From Paradesertivirga mongoliensis (lineage in GTDB: Bacteria; Bacteroidota; Bacteroidia; Sphingobacteriales; Sphingobacteriaceae), in NCBI RefSeq assembly GCF_024436395.1, contig NZ_JAFMZO010000004.1, forward strand, positions 558,001 through 622,000: a DNA stretch of 64,000 bases, read 5' to 3'. Under the pieces are notes generated by a model. It was given only the letters and a program-made list of their open reading frames with translations. It was not told the origin of the DNA and did no database searches. A program made the position numbers and the translations under genes. How positions within the stretch are numbered: the stretch's first letter is position 1; every line of letters begins with the position of its first letter. Positions 51,316-59,660 of this stretch are shown here, piece by piece.

Positions 51316-54300
51316 TTATAGATTCACACTTAATCCTAAAGAAATAGTTCTCAGTATAGGGTAATCATAAGCACTCGACGTATAAGGATCTTTATACGGA
51401 AGTGGATTTACGATAGTCCACAAGTTATTACCGGTAGCCAACACTCTTGCACCTCCTAATCCTAACTTACCGGCATACTTAGCTGGAACTTTATAACTCA
51501 AGGTGAGATTATTTATTCTTACAGTTGTACCATCAACAGCCCAAAACGTTGAGTTGCGCGTTAAAGATGGTTGATCAAACCTTGGGAACCTACCATCCGG
51601 GTTTTCCGGGCTCCAGCGGTCTTCCCATATTGATAAAATATTTCTGGTCGTTGATGGTGCAATTCTGGCGCGACCATCGTAAAATACTTTTCCGCCTATT
51701 CTGGCAAAGATGTTGGTACTTAAGTTAAAGCTTTTATAACCTAATCCTAAGTTTATACCAGAATTAAAGACCGCATTGGTGTTGTTGTACATCGGAACCA
51801 TGTCCCAGTCGTTAATAATCCCATCTTCATTTGTATCTTCAAAATACTGAAATCCGGGTTGCGGAATCTGGTTATACAAACGATAATTAGGATTCTTTTC
51901 CATAAAGGCATCAACCTCTGCCTGGGTTCTGAACGTCCCTTGATAGATTAACCCAATGTTACTCTGATTATATTTTCTAGGGTCAGTTCCAAAAGAGGTG
52001 GCCAGGCCATCGGCCAAATTCGTTTCGAGAAAGTCTCCAGGCGCATAAATAGTTCTTTCCACCACAGAATTGCCATAGCCAAAATTTATACTTGCGTTTA
52101 AGCTTACTTCGCGCGCAATCTTCGCTTTGTATCCAATTGTGAACTCAGAGCCCCAATTATAAACTTCTCTGTAATTTACTACCGGAGCATCGATTCCTAA
52201 ATACAAAGGATACAGATTGTTAGCCCCCCTGTCGAGTCCATCATAGGTGTAGTTTTGGAATACTTCCACTCCTAAATCAAGCTTATTATTAAACATTGTT
52301 GCTTCTAACCCGGCGTTAAAGGTTCTTTTCTTTTCCCAGGTAATCTCGGGATTAGGAAAGACACTAGGTATTAACGAATTTCCGTTGTTGTTCCCGTAGA
52401 GATAACCGTTGTTTGTATCAATAATGTATCGGTCCTGCCATAATCTCGCCGCTACGCGATCGTCGCCCGCAATACCGTAATTAACTTTAAGCTTTAAAAA
52501 GTTAACAAAATCTACATTATCCTTAAAGAAGTTTTCCCTGCTAACCACCCATCCAAGCCCCAAACTTGGAGACAGGCCCCAACGATTGCCTAAAGCGAAG
52601 TTTGATGAAGCATCTAAACGGGCAACACCTTCAATTAGATACTTTTTATCTATATCATAGCTAAAGCGTCCGAAGAAAGATCTTTTTGTGCTTTCTCCCC
52701 TGCTCACCTGCCCTCTGGTTAACCGATTTGCGTCGAAAGCCCAAAATTCCTCGCCACCGGGGATTAATTGGTTCGCCCAGACCGCACCTAAGGTTTCATC
52801 ATTAGCCTCGCTTTGCTCGCCACCAACTAAAACATTGAAGCTATGCAGTCCAAGTGTCTTTGCGTACTGAAGTGTAAAGAAGGCCTGGTAACTGTTGAAC
52901 TCAGACAATGTTGGTGAAAGTTGTGCATCGTTAGCCCGTCTGATTCGGCTGAACGGAACCTGAACCCCAGCATTATCAGGATCACTTGATAAAAGAGGAG
53001 TATTTGAAAATAATTCATTATTATTTCCCATCCTTTCAAAGTTGTACAGATTGTAAGGTGCATCATAACTGCGACTATTGGTGCTGTTACTTCCCTGCGA
53101 GACCTGCAACTTTGCAGTTAAGCCTTTAAGAAATTGCGGCTCATAGCTTAAGCTGGCGTTAATACGGTAGCCACGAGATTTACGATCATTGAAATAGCCT
53201 GATTCTAAAAGGCCTCGTGGATTACTACCATTATAGTTTACAAGCTGCCCGTCAATAGACATCGGAACCCAGCTAGGAACAGAAATAATTCTCTCGAAGA
53301 ATACCTGATCTTCGTTCGTTAAATTATGCTTGGCAGTCCTTACATTCTGATCAACATTAAAACCAATATCTGCTTTCAGTCCTTCAGTTATAGTTGCTGT
53401 TGCACCACTTCTGAAAGAATATTTATCAAATTTCATCCCCTCCCAGTTCGCATTTTCGTTTTGATAGCTGCCTCCGGCAAAAAATGTAAGTTTCTCAGTT
53501 CCACCCGACACACTCAGATTATGTCTTTGGGTAGCAGCAGGTTTCCATAATTGGTCGAACCAGCTTTTATTGTTTAATCCCCTTATATACTCTAAATCCT
53601 GAGGAGAAAAAAACTTTGAGGTTTCCTCATTTCTTAACCGATACGTGTCGTTCAGCAAAAGCGCATGTTCGTATCCGGAAAGCATCTCGGGAGTACTGGC
53701 AGCGTCTGAAATACCAGCATATCCGTTATAACTAATGCTTGGTTTTCCGGATTTCCCTCTTTTCGTGGTTATGAGTACTACACCTTTTGCTCCGGCCGCA
53801 CCATAAATTGAGGCAGAAGCATCCTTTAAAATAGACATGTTTTCAATCATTGAAGCGTCTATATTATCGAACTCCTCCCTAGTAATGGTAATACCATCAA
53901 CCACGTAAAGAGGTTCGGTAGTTGCACCCAACTGTCCCGCAATGTCACTTCTCGATGCATTCCTTATATTTAAGGTAATAGGTGCTCCCGGTCTACCTGA
54001 AACCTGGCTAACCCCTACCCCTGCAATCCGGTTTCTCATGGCGCCCGCCAGGTTTGGAGCAGGAATATCCATCAATTCCTCGCCCGTTACCGTAGCAATC
54101 GCTCCTACTATTTCAGAACGTTTCTTGGTACCATAACCCGTTACAACCACCTGATCCAACATTGCTGTACTTTCATTCAAGGTAACATCAATGGTGGTAC
54201 GTCCCGACATTGCAATCTCGCGGGTTTCAAACCCCAGATACGTAAAAACCAAAGTTTCATTTCCCGTAGGCAGATTAATTCTAAATCTTCCTTCAACATC

Positions 54301-54537
54301 CGTAACTGTTGCGGTTTTTGTTCCCTTAATTAAAACTGATACGCCCGGCAAAGGTTCTCCCTTTGCATCCTTCACCGTTCCCGTTACATTTTCCAGGTTT
54401 TTCTTAATAGATGAGGTTAAACCGGTATTGTGTGTTTCGGCGTTGGCCGTTCCGGTTAAAAAAGCCGCAATTAGTAAAGCAAGGCTCATCTTGTTCCCCC
54501 GGCTTAAATAATACTGCGTTTGTAAAAATAAATTCAT
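51316..54537 (-). CDS. SusC/RagA-family TonB-dependent receptor
   Basis: 1073 residues with signal peptide ('FLTGTANAET'). Carboxypeptidase-D-like domain 'VTGTVKDAKGEPLPGVSVLI', plug with 'QVVVTGYGTKKRSEIVGAIA' and 'IENMSILKDASASIYGAAGA', and barrel ending 'LRTISLGLSVNL'. The N-terminal 'TQYYLSRGN' and the CarboxypepD domain are very close to those of the SusC at 43889, while the barrel is not, a pattern of a shared front end with a specialised channel. Leader of about 210 nt under site D. Confidence 0.96.
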   Translation of the reverse strand: MNLFLQTQYYLSRGNKMSLALLIAAFLTGTANAETHNTGLTSSIKKNLENVTGTVKDAKGEPLPGVSVLIKGTKTATVTDVEGRFRINLPTGNETLVFTYLGFETREIAMSGRTTIDVTLNESTAMLDQVVVTGYGTKKRSEIVGAIATVTGEELMDIPAPNLAGAMRNRIAGVGVSQVSGRPGAPITLNIRNASRSDIAGQLGATTEPLYVVDGITITREEFDNIDASMIENMSILKDASASIYGAAGAKGVVLITTKRGKSGKPSISYNGYAGISDAASTPEMLSGYEHALLLNDTYRLRNEETSKFFSPQDLEYIRGLNNKSWFDQLWKPAATQRHNLSVSGGTEKLTFFAGGSYQNENANWEGMKFDKYSFRSGATATITEGLKADIGFNVDQNVRTAKHNLTNEDQVFFERIISVPSWVPMSIDGQLVNYNGSNPRGLLESGYFNDRKSRGYRINASLSYEPQFLKGLTAKLQVSQGSNSTNSRSYDAPYNLYNFERMGNNNELFSNTPLLSSDPDNAGVQVPFSRIRRANDAQLSPTLSEFNSYQAFFTLQYAKTLGLHSFNVLVGGEQSEANDETLGAVWANQLIPGGEEFWAFDANRLTRGQVSRGESTKRSFFGRFSYDIDKKYLIEGVARLDASSNFALGNRWGLSPSLGLGWVVSRENFFKDNVDFVNFLKLKVNYGIAGDDRVAARLWQDRYIIDTNNGYLYGNNNGNSLIPSVFPNPEITWEKKRTFNAGLEATMFNNKLDLGVEVFQNYTYDGLDRGANNLYPLYLGIDAPVVNYREVYNWGSEFTIGYKAKIAREVSLNASINFGYGNSVVERTIYAPGDFLETNLADGLATSFGTDPRKYNQSNIGLIYQGTFRTQAEVDAFMEKNPNYRLYNQIPQPGFQYFEDTNEDGIINDWDMVPMYNNTNAVFNSGINLGLGYKSFNLSTNIFARIGGKVFYDGRARIAPSTTRNILSIWEDRWSPENPDGRFPRFDQPSLTRNSTFWAVDGTTVRINNLTLSYKVPAKYAGKLGLGGARVLATGNNLWTIVNPLPYKDPYTSSAYDYPILRTISLGLSVNL

Positions 54538-54752
54538 AATTGTTGATCGTTAAAAATTATCATTAGACAAATCGAGACCTGTTAAACAGGTTTGGGCTGC
54601 ATGACTACACATGGCCCCGAGCGTTAATTACTTTTTCATCCCAGACTTTAGTTTAGTTTATATATTAAATAGCCGCAAACAGGTTTACCTGATATACTCA
54701 TCATTTATGCGAAGCCTTGAAAATTGTAAAAGTTCTATTGGTTTAGTTGGTA

Positions 54753-54817
54753 TAAATTTATTACATAACCCACACCGCTTTATATAGCATTTTTTCCAGA
54801 TATTGTAGGATGTTAGC
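54753..54817 (-). promoter_or_regulatory. Shared operator (site D) plus -7-like box for SusC/SusD/lipoprotein
   Basis: Plus-strand 54788-54817 is CATTTTTTCCAGATATTGTA then GGATGTTAGC, closest to the overall consensus, with half-sites ATTTTTTC and ATGTTAGC 21 bp apart. The box TAAATTTA (54760-54753) matches TAnnTTTG in 7 of 8 bases and is 27 bp away. CTATA follows the operator. Confidence 0.75.
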
Positions 54818-54820
54818 ATT

Positions 54821-54851
54821 CCCGCCAAGTGTCGAAATTACACTTAAGCGG
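54821..54851 (-). terminator. Hairpin after the fucose-isomerase-like/DUF3826 operon
   Basis: CCCGC-c-AAGTGT-cgaaatt-ACACTT-aa-GCGGG forms an 11-bp interrupted stem 7 bp after the DUF3826-like stop and directly before operator D. No U-tract follows, so it may be a weak or factor-dependent terminator. Confidence 0.5.
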
Positions 54852-54858
54852 GGCCTCG

Positions 54859-55551
54859 TTACATCTTCTTTTTAGCCTCTTCCTGCTTTATCCTGTTTTG
54901 CCAGTCGATACTCGCCTGTTTCATATTTATACCCGCAGCAGACAAATAATTATTGATTTTACCCTTATACTTGCCAAACCATCCATGTTTTTTTTCAGAC
55001 GACTCAGCATCCATGGCAAACTCTCTCGCTTCGGTAAGATATGCTAAGATTTGCTTTTTTTGATCTTCTGTCAGGTTGGGCAACATTTGCAAGTAACCAT
55101 TGTAGGTGATAGGCAGAACACGGTAAGTCATCCCATCCTTAACCGCTTCAACTTGTTGAGGATTAAGTTCTGCAGAAAGGCTTTTTAAATAAGCGGTGTG
55201 AAGCTTACTGAGTTGCAATTTCTCCTCCTCTTCAATCTTTTTTACAGCGGAATCTGCTAACGCCCTGTTTTCTTTATTAATCTCCTTGGCAGATTTAACT
55301 GAAGCCTTCCGGGCTTCATGAATATTATTCAATCCTCTGTACTGCCCGGCGATGATATCACGTACTTTAAGCGCTTTTTTCTGATCCGAGATGCTTAAAG
55401 CTTGAACTATTTTATCAGCACGCTCGGTGATCACTTTAGTATAGGCTGCTTCTTTCTCGGCAGCAGTAGCCGTCTCCTGCGAAAATACAGACGTACCCCA
55501 GGTCATTACCACAATACTCAGGATTGTAATTCTTTTAACTAATTGATTCAT
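54859..55551 (-). CDS. Secreted DUF3826-like protein
   Basis: 230 residues with a signal peptide ('TSVFSQET'). It has the full family layout: 'ITERADKIVQALSISDQKKA', 'LSAELNPQQVEAVKDGMTYR', 'YLTEAREFAMDAESSEKKHG' and 'WFGKYKGKINNYLSAAGINM'. It is close to the first domain of the 40168 protein over its whole length. Function unknown; the lysine-rich helical composition and export suggest a periplasmic accessory role. It follows the fucose-isomerase-like gene by 11 bp, under site F. Confidence 0.86.
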   Translation of the reverse strand: MNQLVKRITILSIVVMTWGTSVFSQETATAAEKEAAYTKVITERADKIVQALSISDQKKALKVRDIIAGQYRGLNNIHEARKASVKSAKEINKENRALADSAVKKIEEEEKLQLSKLHTAYLKSLSAELNPQQVEAVKDGMTYRVLPITYNGYLQMLPNLTEDQKKQILAYLTEAREFAMDAESSEKKHGWFGKYKGKINNYLSAAGINMKQASIDWQNRIKQEEAKKKM

Positions 55552-55562
55552 ATGATATTAAT

Positions 55563-57173
55563 TTAAAATTGTACGTCTCCACAGAAGTGAACCTGCAATC
55601 CCAGTTCAGACATGGCTGCTGCTTTAATCCGGCAAGCGCGATGTGCAGATGCCTCGTCAACAGCATACACCACATGAATATGGTTTGCTTTGTGTTTTGC
55701 CATCAGCTGATTCCGGCTTACTCCTTTTAAAACTGCATGCATAATTGGCCATTGCTGTGTTGTTCCTTCCCATCTTCTCCGGGTTTCCTCTTCAGGAAGT
55801 GAAACCACCTCTCCCACACCTAAATCGCAATGAAGTGTATTATCTTGAACGTAAACTCTGCTCCAAACAATATAACCAGGCTTGCTTATTCCTTTTAACG
55901 TACCGCCGCCCAATCTGAAATACATTGGCGGCTGCCTGTCGCTTGATGCCCCTTTGTATCCGCCAATAAAATGTGCAGGTGGAGCTGCCCCCGAAATGAG
56001 GAAAACCCATACAAATTCGTCCTTGCCGGCGATATTAAAGTTTTCGCCCCAGCGAATATCATGCAACGTGTTTTCGCCCGGCAAACCAAGTTCTTTCCAT
56101 AGATGATAAGTAAGTAAGGCGTCCAGGCCTGCGCACTCATCCACTTCGTTAAAATGTGGCAGCGCCTGTCCGGGATATAATTCTCTTCCATCTGCCGAAA
56201 ACACCGGAGGCCTGTCCTGATTATTCAACAAACCTTCCACCAGATCGCTGGCTACGGTAAGATCCTTCAAGCCTTGCTGATACTGAATACCGATAGTATC
56301 GCAGCCAAACTCGTCGGCAATGCGAACTGCCGCTATGTACATTTTGCATTGTTCGAGCGTTTGTTCTTCCGTTAATTCCGTTTCCGGATCACTCCCCCAA
56401 TTAAAGGTCATTCCCTTGCTGAAAAGCCAATCCAGAACGGCGCGCGCGTCTTCGTTACTCACGTTGCGCATCGCCGCATAAAGAGAAGACTGACTCAAAC
56501 GTTCTTTAAAAATTCCGGTCTGGTGCAAGAGCTCGTCAGGTATGATGGCATTGTACATACCCATACAACCTTCGTCAAATACACCCATTATTGCTTTGTC
56601 GCTTTTTAAACGGGCGGCGAAAGCACGGCCTGTCTGGTTGTCTTCGGCGGGTATAGCAGATAATGCATTGCTTTTTACATGGCTAAGATCATGCTTGATT
56701 GTACCTGTTTCTATCCATTCTTTCAATCCTTTCGCAAAAAACTGATCCTTAAAATCTTCACTCCAAAGCGTACTGTATTTTACATTTGCTTTTGTAAGAC
56801 ACCCGTTTAGGTTCAGCATCCCTACCAAACCCGGCCACTGCCCGCTCCAGTTAGCAACTGTTAAAATCGGACCTTCATGAGTAAATAAACCCGCCAGCAC
56901 ATGGTGAGAATATTGCCATACGCTTTCCGCTACAATCAGAGGTTGTTTTTTATCGATGCCACGAAACACCTCCATTCCCATTTTCTGCGAATCAATAAAG
57001 CCGTGCTTTTTTGCATTATCATACAAATGTGCTCGCCTTACCGTCCGGCCTTGCTTTTCGATGGCGGCCCTTAGCAAATTCTCCATTTCTTCCTGCGCAG
57101 CCCAGCAGCTTTGATTAGCCGAAAGCCTAAGATCTCCGCTTGCGACAATTAAAATCTCGTTTTTTTCGCTCAT
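55563..57173 (-). CDS. L-fucose-isomerase-like protein
   Basis: 536 residues without a signal, so cytoplasmic. '[20 protein letters not shown]' and '[20 protein letters not shown]' in the N-terminal half, '[20 protein letters not shown]' (metal-ligand region) and '[20 protein letters not shown]' later are in the style of the L-fucose/L-arabinose isomerase fold. Such enzymes interconvert aldoses and ketoses with Mn2+. L-Fucose or L-galactose of rhamnogalacturonan-II, or L-rhamnose, are plausible substrates; the sequence is too far from classical FucI to choose. It is the first gene under site F, back to back with the AraC regulator. Confidence 0.75.
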   Translation of the reverse strand: MSEKNEILIVASGDLRLSANQSCWAAQEEMENLLRAAIEKQGRTVRRAHLYDNAKKHGFIDSQKMGMEVFRGIDKKQPLIVAESVWQYSHHVLAGLFTHEGPILTVANWSGQWPGLVGMLNLNGCLTKANVKYSTLWSEDFKDQFFAKGLKEWIETGTIKHDLSHVKSNALSAIPAEDNQTGRAFAARLKSDKAIMGVFDEGCMGMYNAIIPDELLHQTGIFKERLSQSSLYAAMRNVSNEDARAVLDWLFSKGMTFNWGSDPETELTEEQTLEQCKMYIAAVRIADEFGCDTIGIQYQQGLKDLTVASDLVEGLLNNQDRPPVFSADGRELYPGQALPHFNEVDECAGLDALLTYHLWKELGLPGENTLHDIRWGENFNIAGKDEFVWVFLISGAAPPAHFIGGYKGASSDRQPPMYFRLGGGTLKGISKPGYIVWSRVYVQDNTLHCDLGVGEVVSLPEEETRRRWEGTTQQWPIMHAVLKGVSRNQLMAKHKANHIHVVYAVDEASAHRACRIKAAAMSELGLQVHFCGDVQF

Positions 57174-57278
57174 ATGATTTGAATAGAATAATTAATTGTA
57201 ACAATTTCATCGTTACTGATGCGTAATGATGAGAATGATATATGTTTATAATCAGCTTTTTCGCTAACGCTAACAATA

Positions 57279-57343
57279 CAAATGTGTAGAATAGAGGGAC
57301 TTAAATTTTGCTGATTTTTATCTATTTAGTGTAGGATGTTACC
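57279..57343 (-). promoter_or_regulatory. Shared operator (site F) plus -7-like box between AraC and the isomerase operon
   Basis: Plus-strand 57314-57343 is ATTTTTATCTATTTAGTGTA then GGATGTTACC, with half-sites TTTTTATC and ATGTTACC 21 bp apart. Minus-strand box CACATTTG (57286-57279) is 27 bp away. The operator is 75 bp before the AraC start on the other strand, so the same site could also control the regulator itself. Confidence 0.7.
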
Positions 57344-57417
57344 ATTGCATTGAAATATATTTCTATATTTAAAGTTCATATATATTAAACACAGGTTGAA
57401 CCTAATTTGTAAGCAGC

Positions 57418-58308
57418 ATGAAGCCACTTTTTCATAAAGTTCCTGTAAAGCTTGAAAGTTCTTTTAGTATCCGGCATGATATTAAGCCCAACTTCGTTGG
57501 AATCTGGCATTATCATCCGGAGCTTGAACTGCATTACGTGATCAAGGGCGAAGGCCTTAGGTTTATTGGAAATAATATCAGCAACTTTTCGCCTGGCGAC
57601 CTTGTTTTAATAGGTGAAAACCTGCCTCATACCTGGAGGTGTACCGAGGAGTATTTCCAAAATAGTCCCGACCATGAGATTGAGGTAATTGTAATCCACT
57701 TCCTCCCCGATTGTCTGGGAAAATATTTACTGAACCTGCCCGAAGCCTATCATTTACCGAAGCTATTTGAAGCCGCTAAAAGCGGGATGGCGATTACCGG
57801 TAAAACCAGACAAAAGCTTGCAGGGTTAATGAGGGAGGCGTTAAGCGCTACCAATCTCGACAAGATTATCGTTTTACTTAAGATCTTAAAAACGCTTGCC
57901 GAAACTGATGAATATAAAACCATAGTTTCCGGACAAAGCACCTTCTACCAGTCGAACGAAACCGATACTATAAGATTGAACAAGGTTTGTAATTACACTC
58001 TTACTAATTATAAGAAGGATATTACGCTGGAAGAGATCTCTTCGATCAGTAACTTGAGCGTAACCTCTTTTTGCCGCTATTTTAAATTGATGACAAAGAA
58101 AACGTATTACGACTTCCTGATCGAAATACGCATCAGTCATGCATGCCGGGCCTTGGTGGAAGATAAATTACCAACCGAGGTAATTTGCTTCGACTGCGGA
58201 TTTAATAACGTTTCCAACTTCTACAGGCATTTTAAGAAAGTTACAGGTATTACTCCTTTGGAGTATAAGAGAAAGTATCTTAATAAGTCTAAGCAGAATG
58301 TTGCCTAG
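57418..58308 (+). CDS. AraC-family transcriptional regulator (cupin sensor plus HTH)
   Basis: 296 residues, the only plus-strand gene in the window. The cupin sensor has 'FVGIWHYHPELELHYVIKGE' (28-47) and 'FSPGDLVLIGENLPHTW', the usual sugar-binding barrel of AraC proteins. The C-terminal double HTH (about 190-290) has 'DITLEEISSISNLSVTSFCR', 'YFKLMTKKTYYDFLIEIRIS' and 'CGFNNVSNFYRHFKKVTGIT'. AraC proteins bind direct repeats with 21-bp period, exactly the form of the seven sites here, one of which is in its own upstream gap. It is the best candidate to control all seven units. An intracellular product of the isomerase or acid-sugar enzymes is the likely effector. Confidence 0.92.
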   Translation: MKPLFHKVPVKLESSFSIRHDIKPNFVGIWHYHPELELHYVIKGEGLRFIGNNISNFSPGDLVLIGENLPHTWRCTEEYFQNSPDHEIEVIVIHFLPDCLGKYLLNLPEAYHLPKLFEAAKSGMAITGKTRQKLAGLMREALSATNLDKIIVLLKILKTLAETDEYKTIVSGQSTFYQSNETDTIRLNKVCNYTLTNYKKDITLEEISSISNLSVTSFCRYFKLMTKKTYYDFLIEIRISHACRALVEDKLPTEVICFDCGFNNVSNFYRHFKKVTGITPLEYKRKYLNKSKQNVA

Positions 58309-58324
58309 CTGTTGCTATTTATTG

Positions 58325-58690
58325 TCATCGGATGAATAGGCCCCTTTGTCAATTTCATCCGATGACGAGACACACACCCCTTGACCTTACCTTGACCTTA
58401 GCTTCACCTTACCTTGACCTTACGAAAGCAATACTACAAAATCTGCATTCGGGCATAAACCTGCTTTTCGCTTAAATCTCGGCTAAAAACATCCATTCCC
58501 GCCATTCCGGAACCAATACTCGAAGCAATCATCAACTCGAAAATTATCTTCGATCATCGGATGAATAGGTCGATTTATCAATTTCATCCGATGGATTAAG
58601 CGAAGTTTTACAGCATTGTACCCTGGATTAGTTGTCGGATGACTTACACGATTATCGATCTACAGAAATCAACATCAGTCATCCGATGAC
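58325..58690. repeat. Intergenic cluster of TCATCGGATGA palindromes and CCTTACCTTGA repeats
   Basis: Nearly all of the 398-bp gap 58309-58706. Three units have the form TCATCGGATGA ... TCATCCGATGA as inverted repeats: 58325-58365, 58554-58593 and, with an altered left end, 58631-58690. The first two also share GAATAGG...TTTATCAATTTC-like inner sequence. Between them are short tandem CCTTGACCTTA units (58381-58423). No gene is visible. The facing ends of the AraC and DapA-family genes converge on this region, so it may act as a bidirectional terminator zone. Confidence 0.75.
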
Positions 58691-58706
58691 TAACCGGATC
58701 AAGCAT

Positions 58707-59627
58707 CTATCCCATCACCGTCTTAATTTCCTCATAATCGCGGTAGAGCGTATCAATTTGTAACTTCAGATCGGAAGTAAAAAGGCCCACATTACGACGG
58801 GTGAACGTGTCTATGTTTAATCCTCTTTTTTGAAGAAAATATTTTGAAACAATGGGATACACATTATGCATCACATCCATTTTGTCGATCAAAAAAGCCT
58901 GCACCCTATCCACTTCTCCCTGTAATTGGGGATTATTGTAATTGTCGCATAACCAGACTATCAACTCGGGAAAATAGTTCCCCTGAATACAAGATAATCC
59001 GGCCGAACCTGCCTTTAAGGTTTCCACCGCGTGCGCCATATAAGCATCGTATAATCCAAAGTTCGGGGTACCTTCGGTTACAGCGAGCTTCTCTCTGATC
59101 TGGTTTATATCCAGGCAGGTGTCTTTATGGTAAATCACTCGGCCTGTTGCAACAAAGGTTTTTAATTGCTGTGGCGACAAAAGTCTTTTGTATGGCACCG
59201 GACATTCGTAAAAACCTACCGGGACGTTTGGGGTACGTTCAAGCAGTTCGAAAACCCGTTCGTTAAAAACCTCATCCGGTTCATCCTGCTCTGCCAGCGA
59301 GCTGTTTAGAAGTATTACAGCGGCTGTCCCGGTATCATGCACCTTATTAACAAAATCGGCCTGTTCTTTGATCGGTCCGCCGAAAGTACCGGTAGCAACC
59401 ACGGGCACGGTTCCGTCAGTAACCTTAATCACATGTTTTATAATAGCGATCCGCTCATCAGCGCTCAGCTCGAACATCTCACTGGAAAGGCAATTGGCAA
59501 ACAGTCCTTTTGCTCCGGCTTTTAAATAAAGTTCTGTTAAACTTGTTAACGTATCAAAATCAATGCTTCCATTATCGTTAAAAGGAGTGAGCATTACTGG
59601 AATGAATCCTTTTTGTGTAGTTGTCAT
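58707..59627 (-). CDS. DapA/N-acetylneuraminate-lyase family aldolase or dehydratase (second copy)
   Basis: 306 residues, cytoplasmic. Schiff-base lysine K168 in 'VIYHKDTCLD' and tyrosine Y140 in 'VGFYECPVPY' are present, but the usual GTTGE substrate loop reads 'NCLSSEMFEL' (45-54), so it lacks the two adjacent threonines/glycine of the loop and is not a standard DapA. It handles a 2-keto acid sugar or related product. Its partner is the symporter at 59661, just 33 bp upstream, so this pair forms a separate import-and-cleavage unit under site G. Clearly different from the aldolase at 18071. Confidence 0.85.
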   Translation of the reverse strand: MTTTQKGFIPVMLTPFNDNGSIDFDTLTSLTELYLKAGAKGLFANCLSSEMFELSADERIAIIKHVIKVTDGTVPVVATGTFGGPIKEQADFVNKVHDTGTAAVILLNSSLAEQDEPDEVFNERVFELLERTPNVPVGFYECPVPYKRLLSPQQLKTFVATGRVIYHKDTCLDINQIREKLAVTEGTPNFGLYDAYMAHAVETLKAGSAGLSCIQGNYFPELIVWLCDNYNNPQLQGEVDRVQAFLIDKMDVMHNVYPIVSKYFLQKRGLNIDTFTRRNVGLFTSDLKLQIDTLYRDYEEIKTVMG

Positions 59628-59660
59628 TATAAAAAAGTGTTAATGTCTGAATAAATGTTG

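Larger units (their letters stand above)
54538..54858. other. 320-bp gene-free stretch: SusC leader, operator D and hairpin
   Basis: No gene is visible. It contains a leader of about 210 nt for the SusC gene at 51316, operator site D with its box (54753-54817), and the hairpin after the DUF3826-like gene (54821-54851). Confidence 0.7.

Noticed and set aside
58381..58423. CCTTGACCTTA tandem units as a CRISPR array
   Set aside because: Units are about 11 bp with no spacers and no cas genes nearby.
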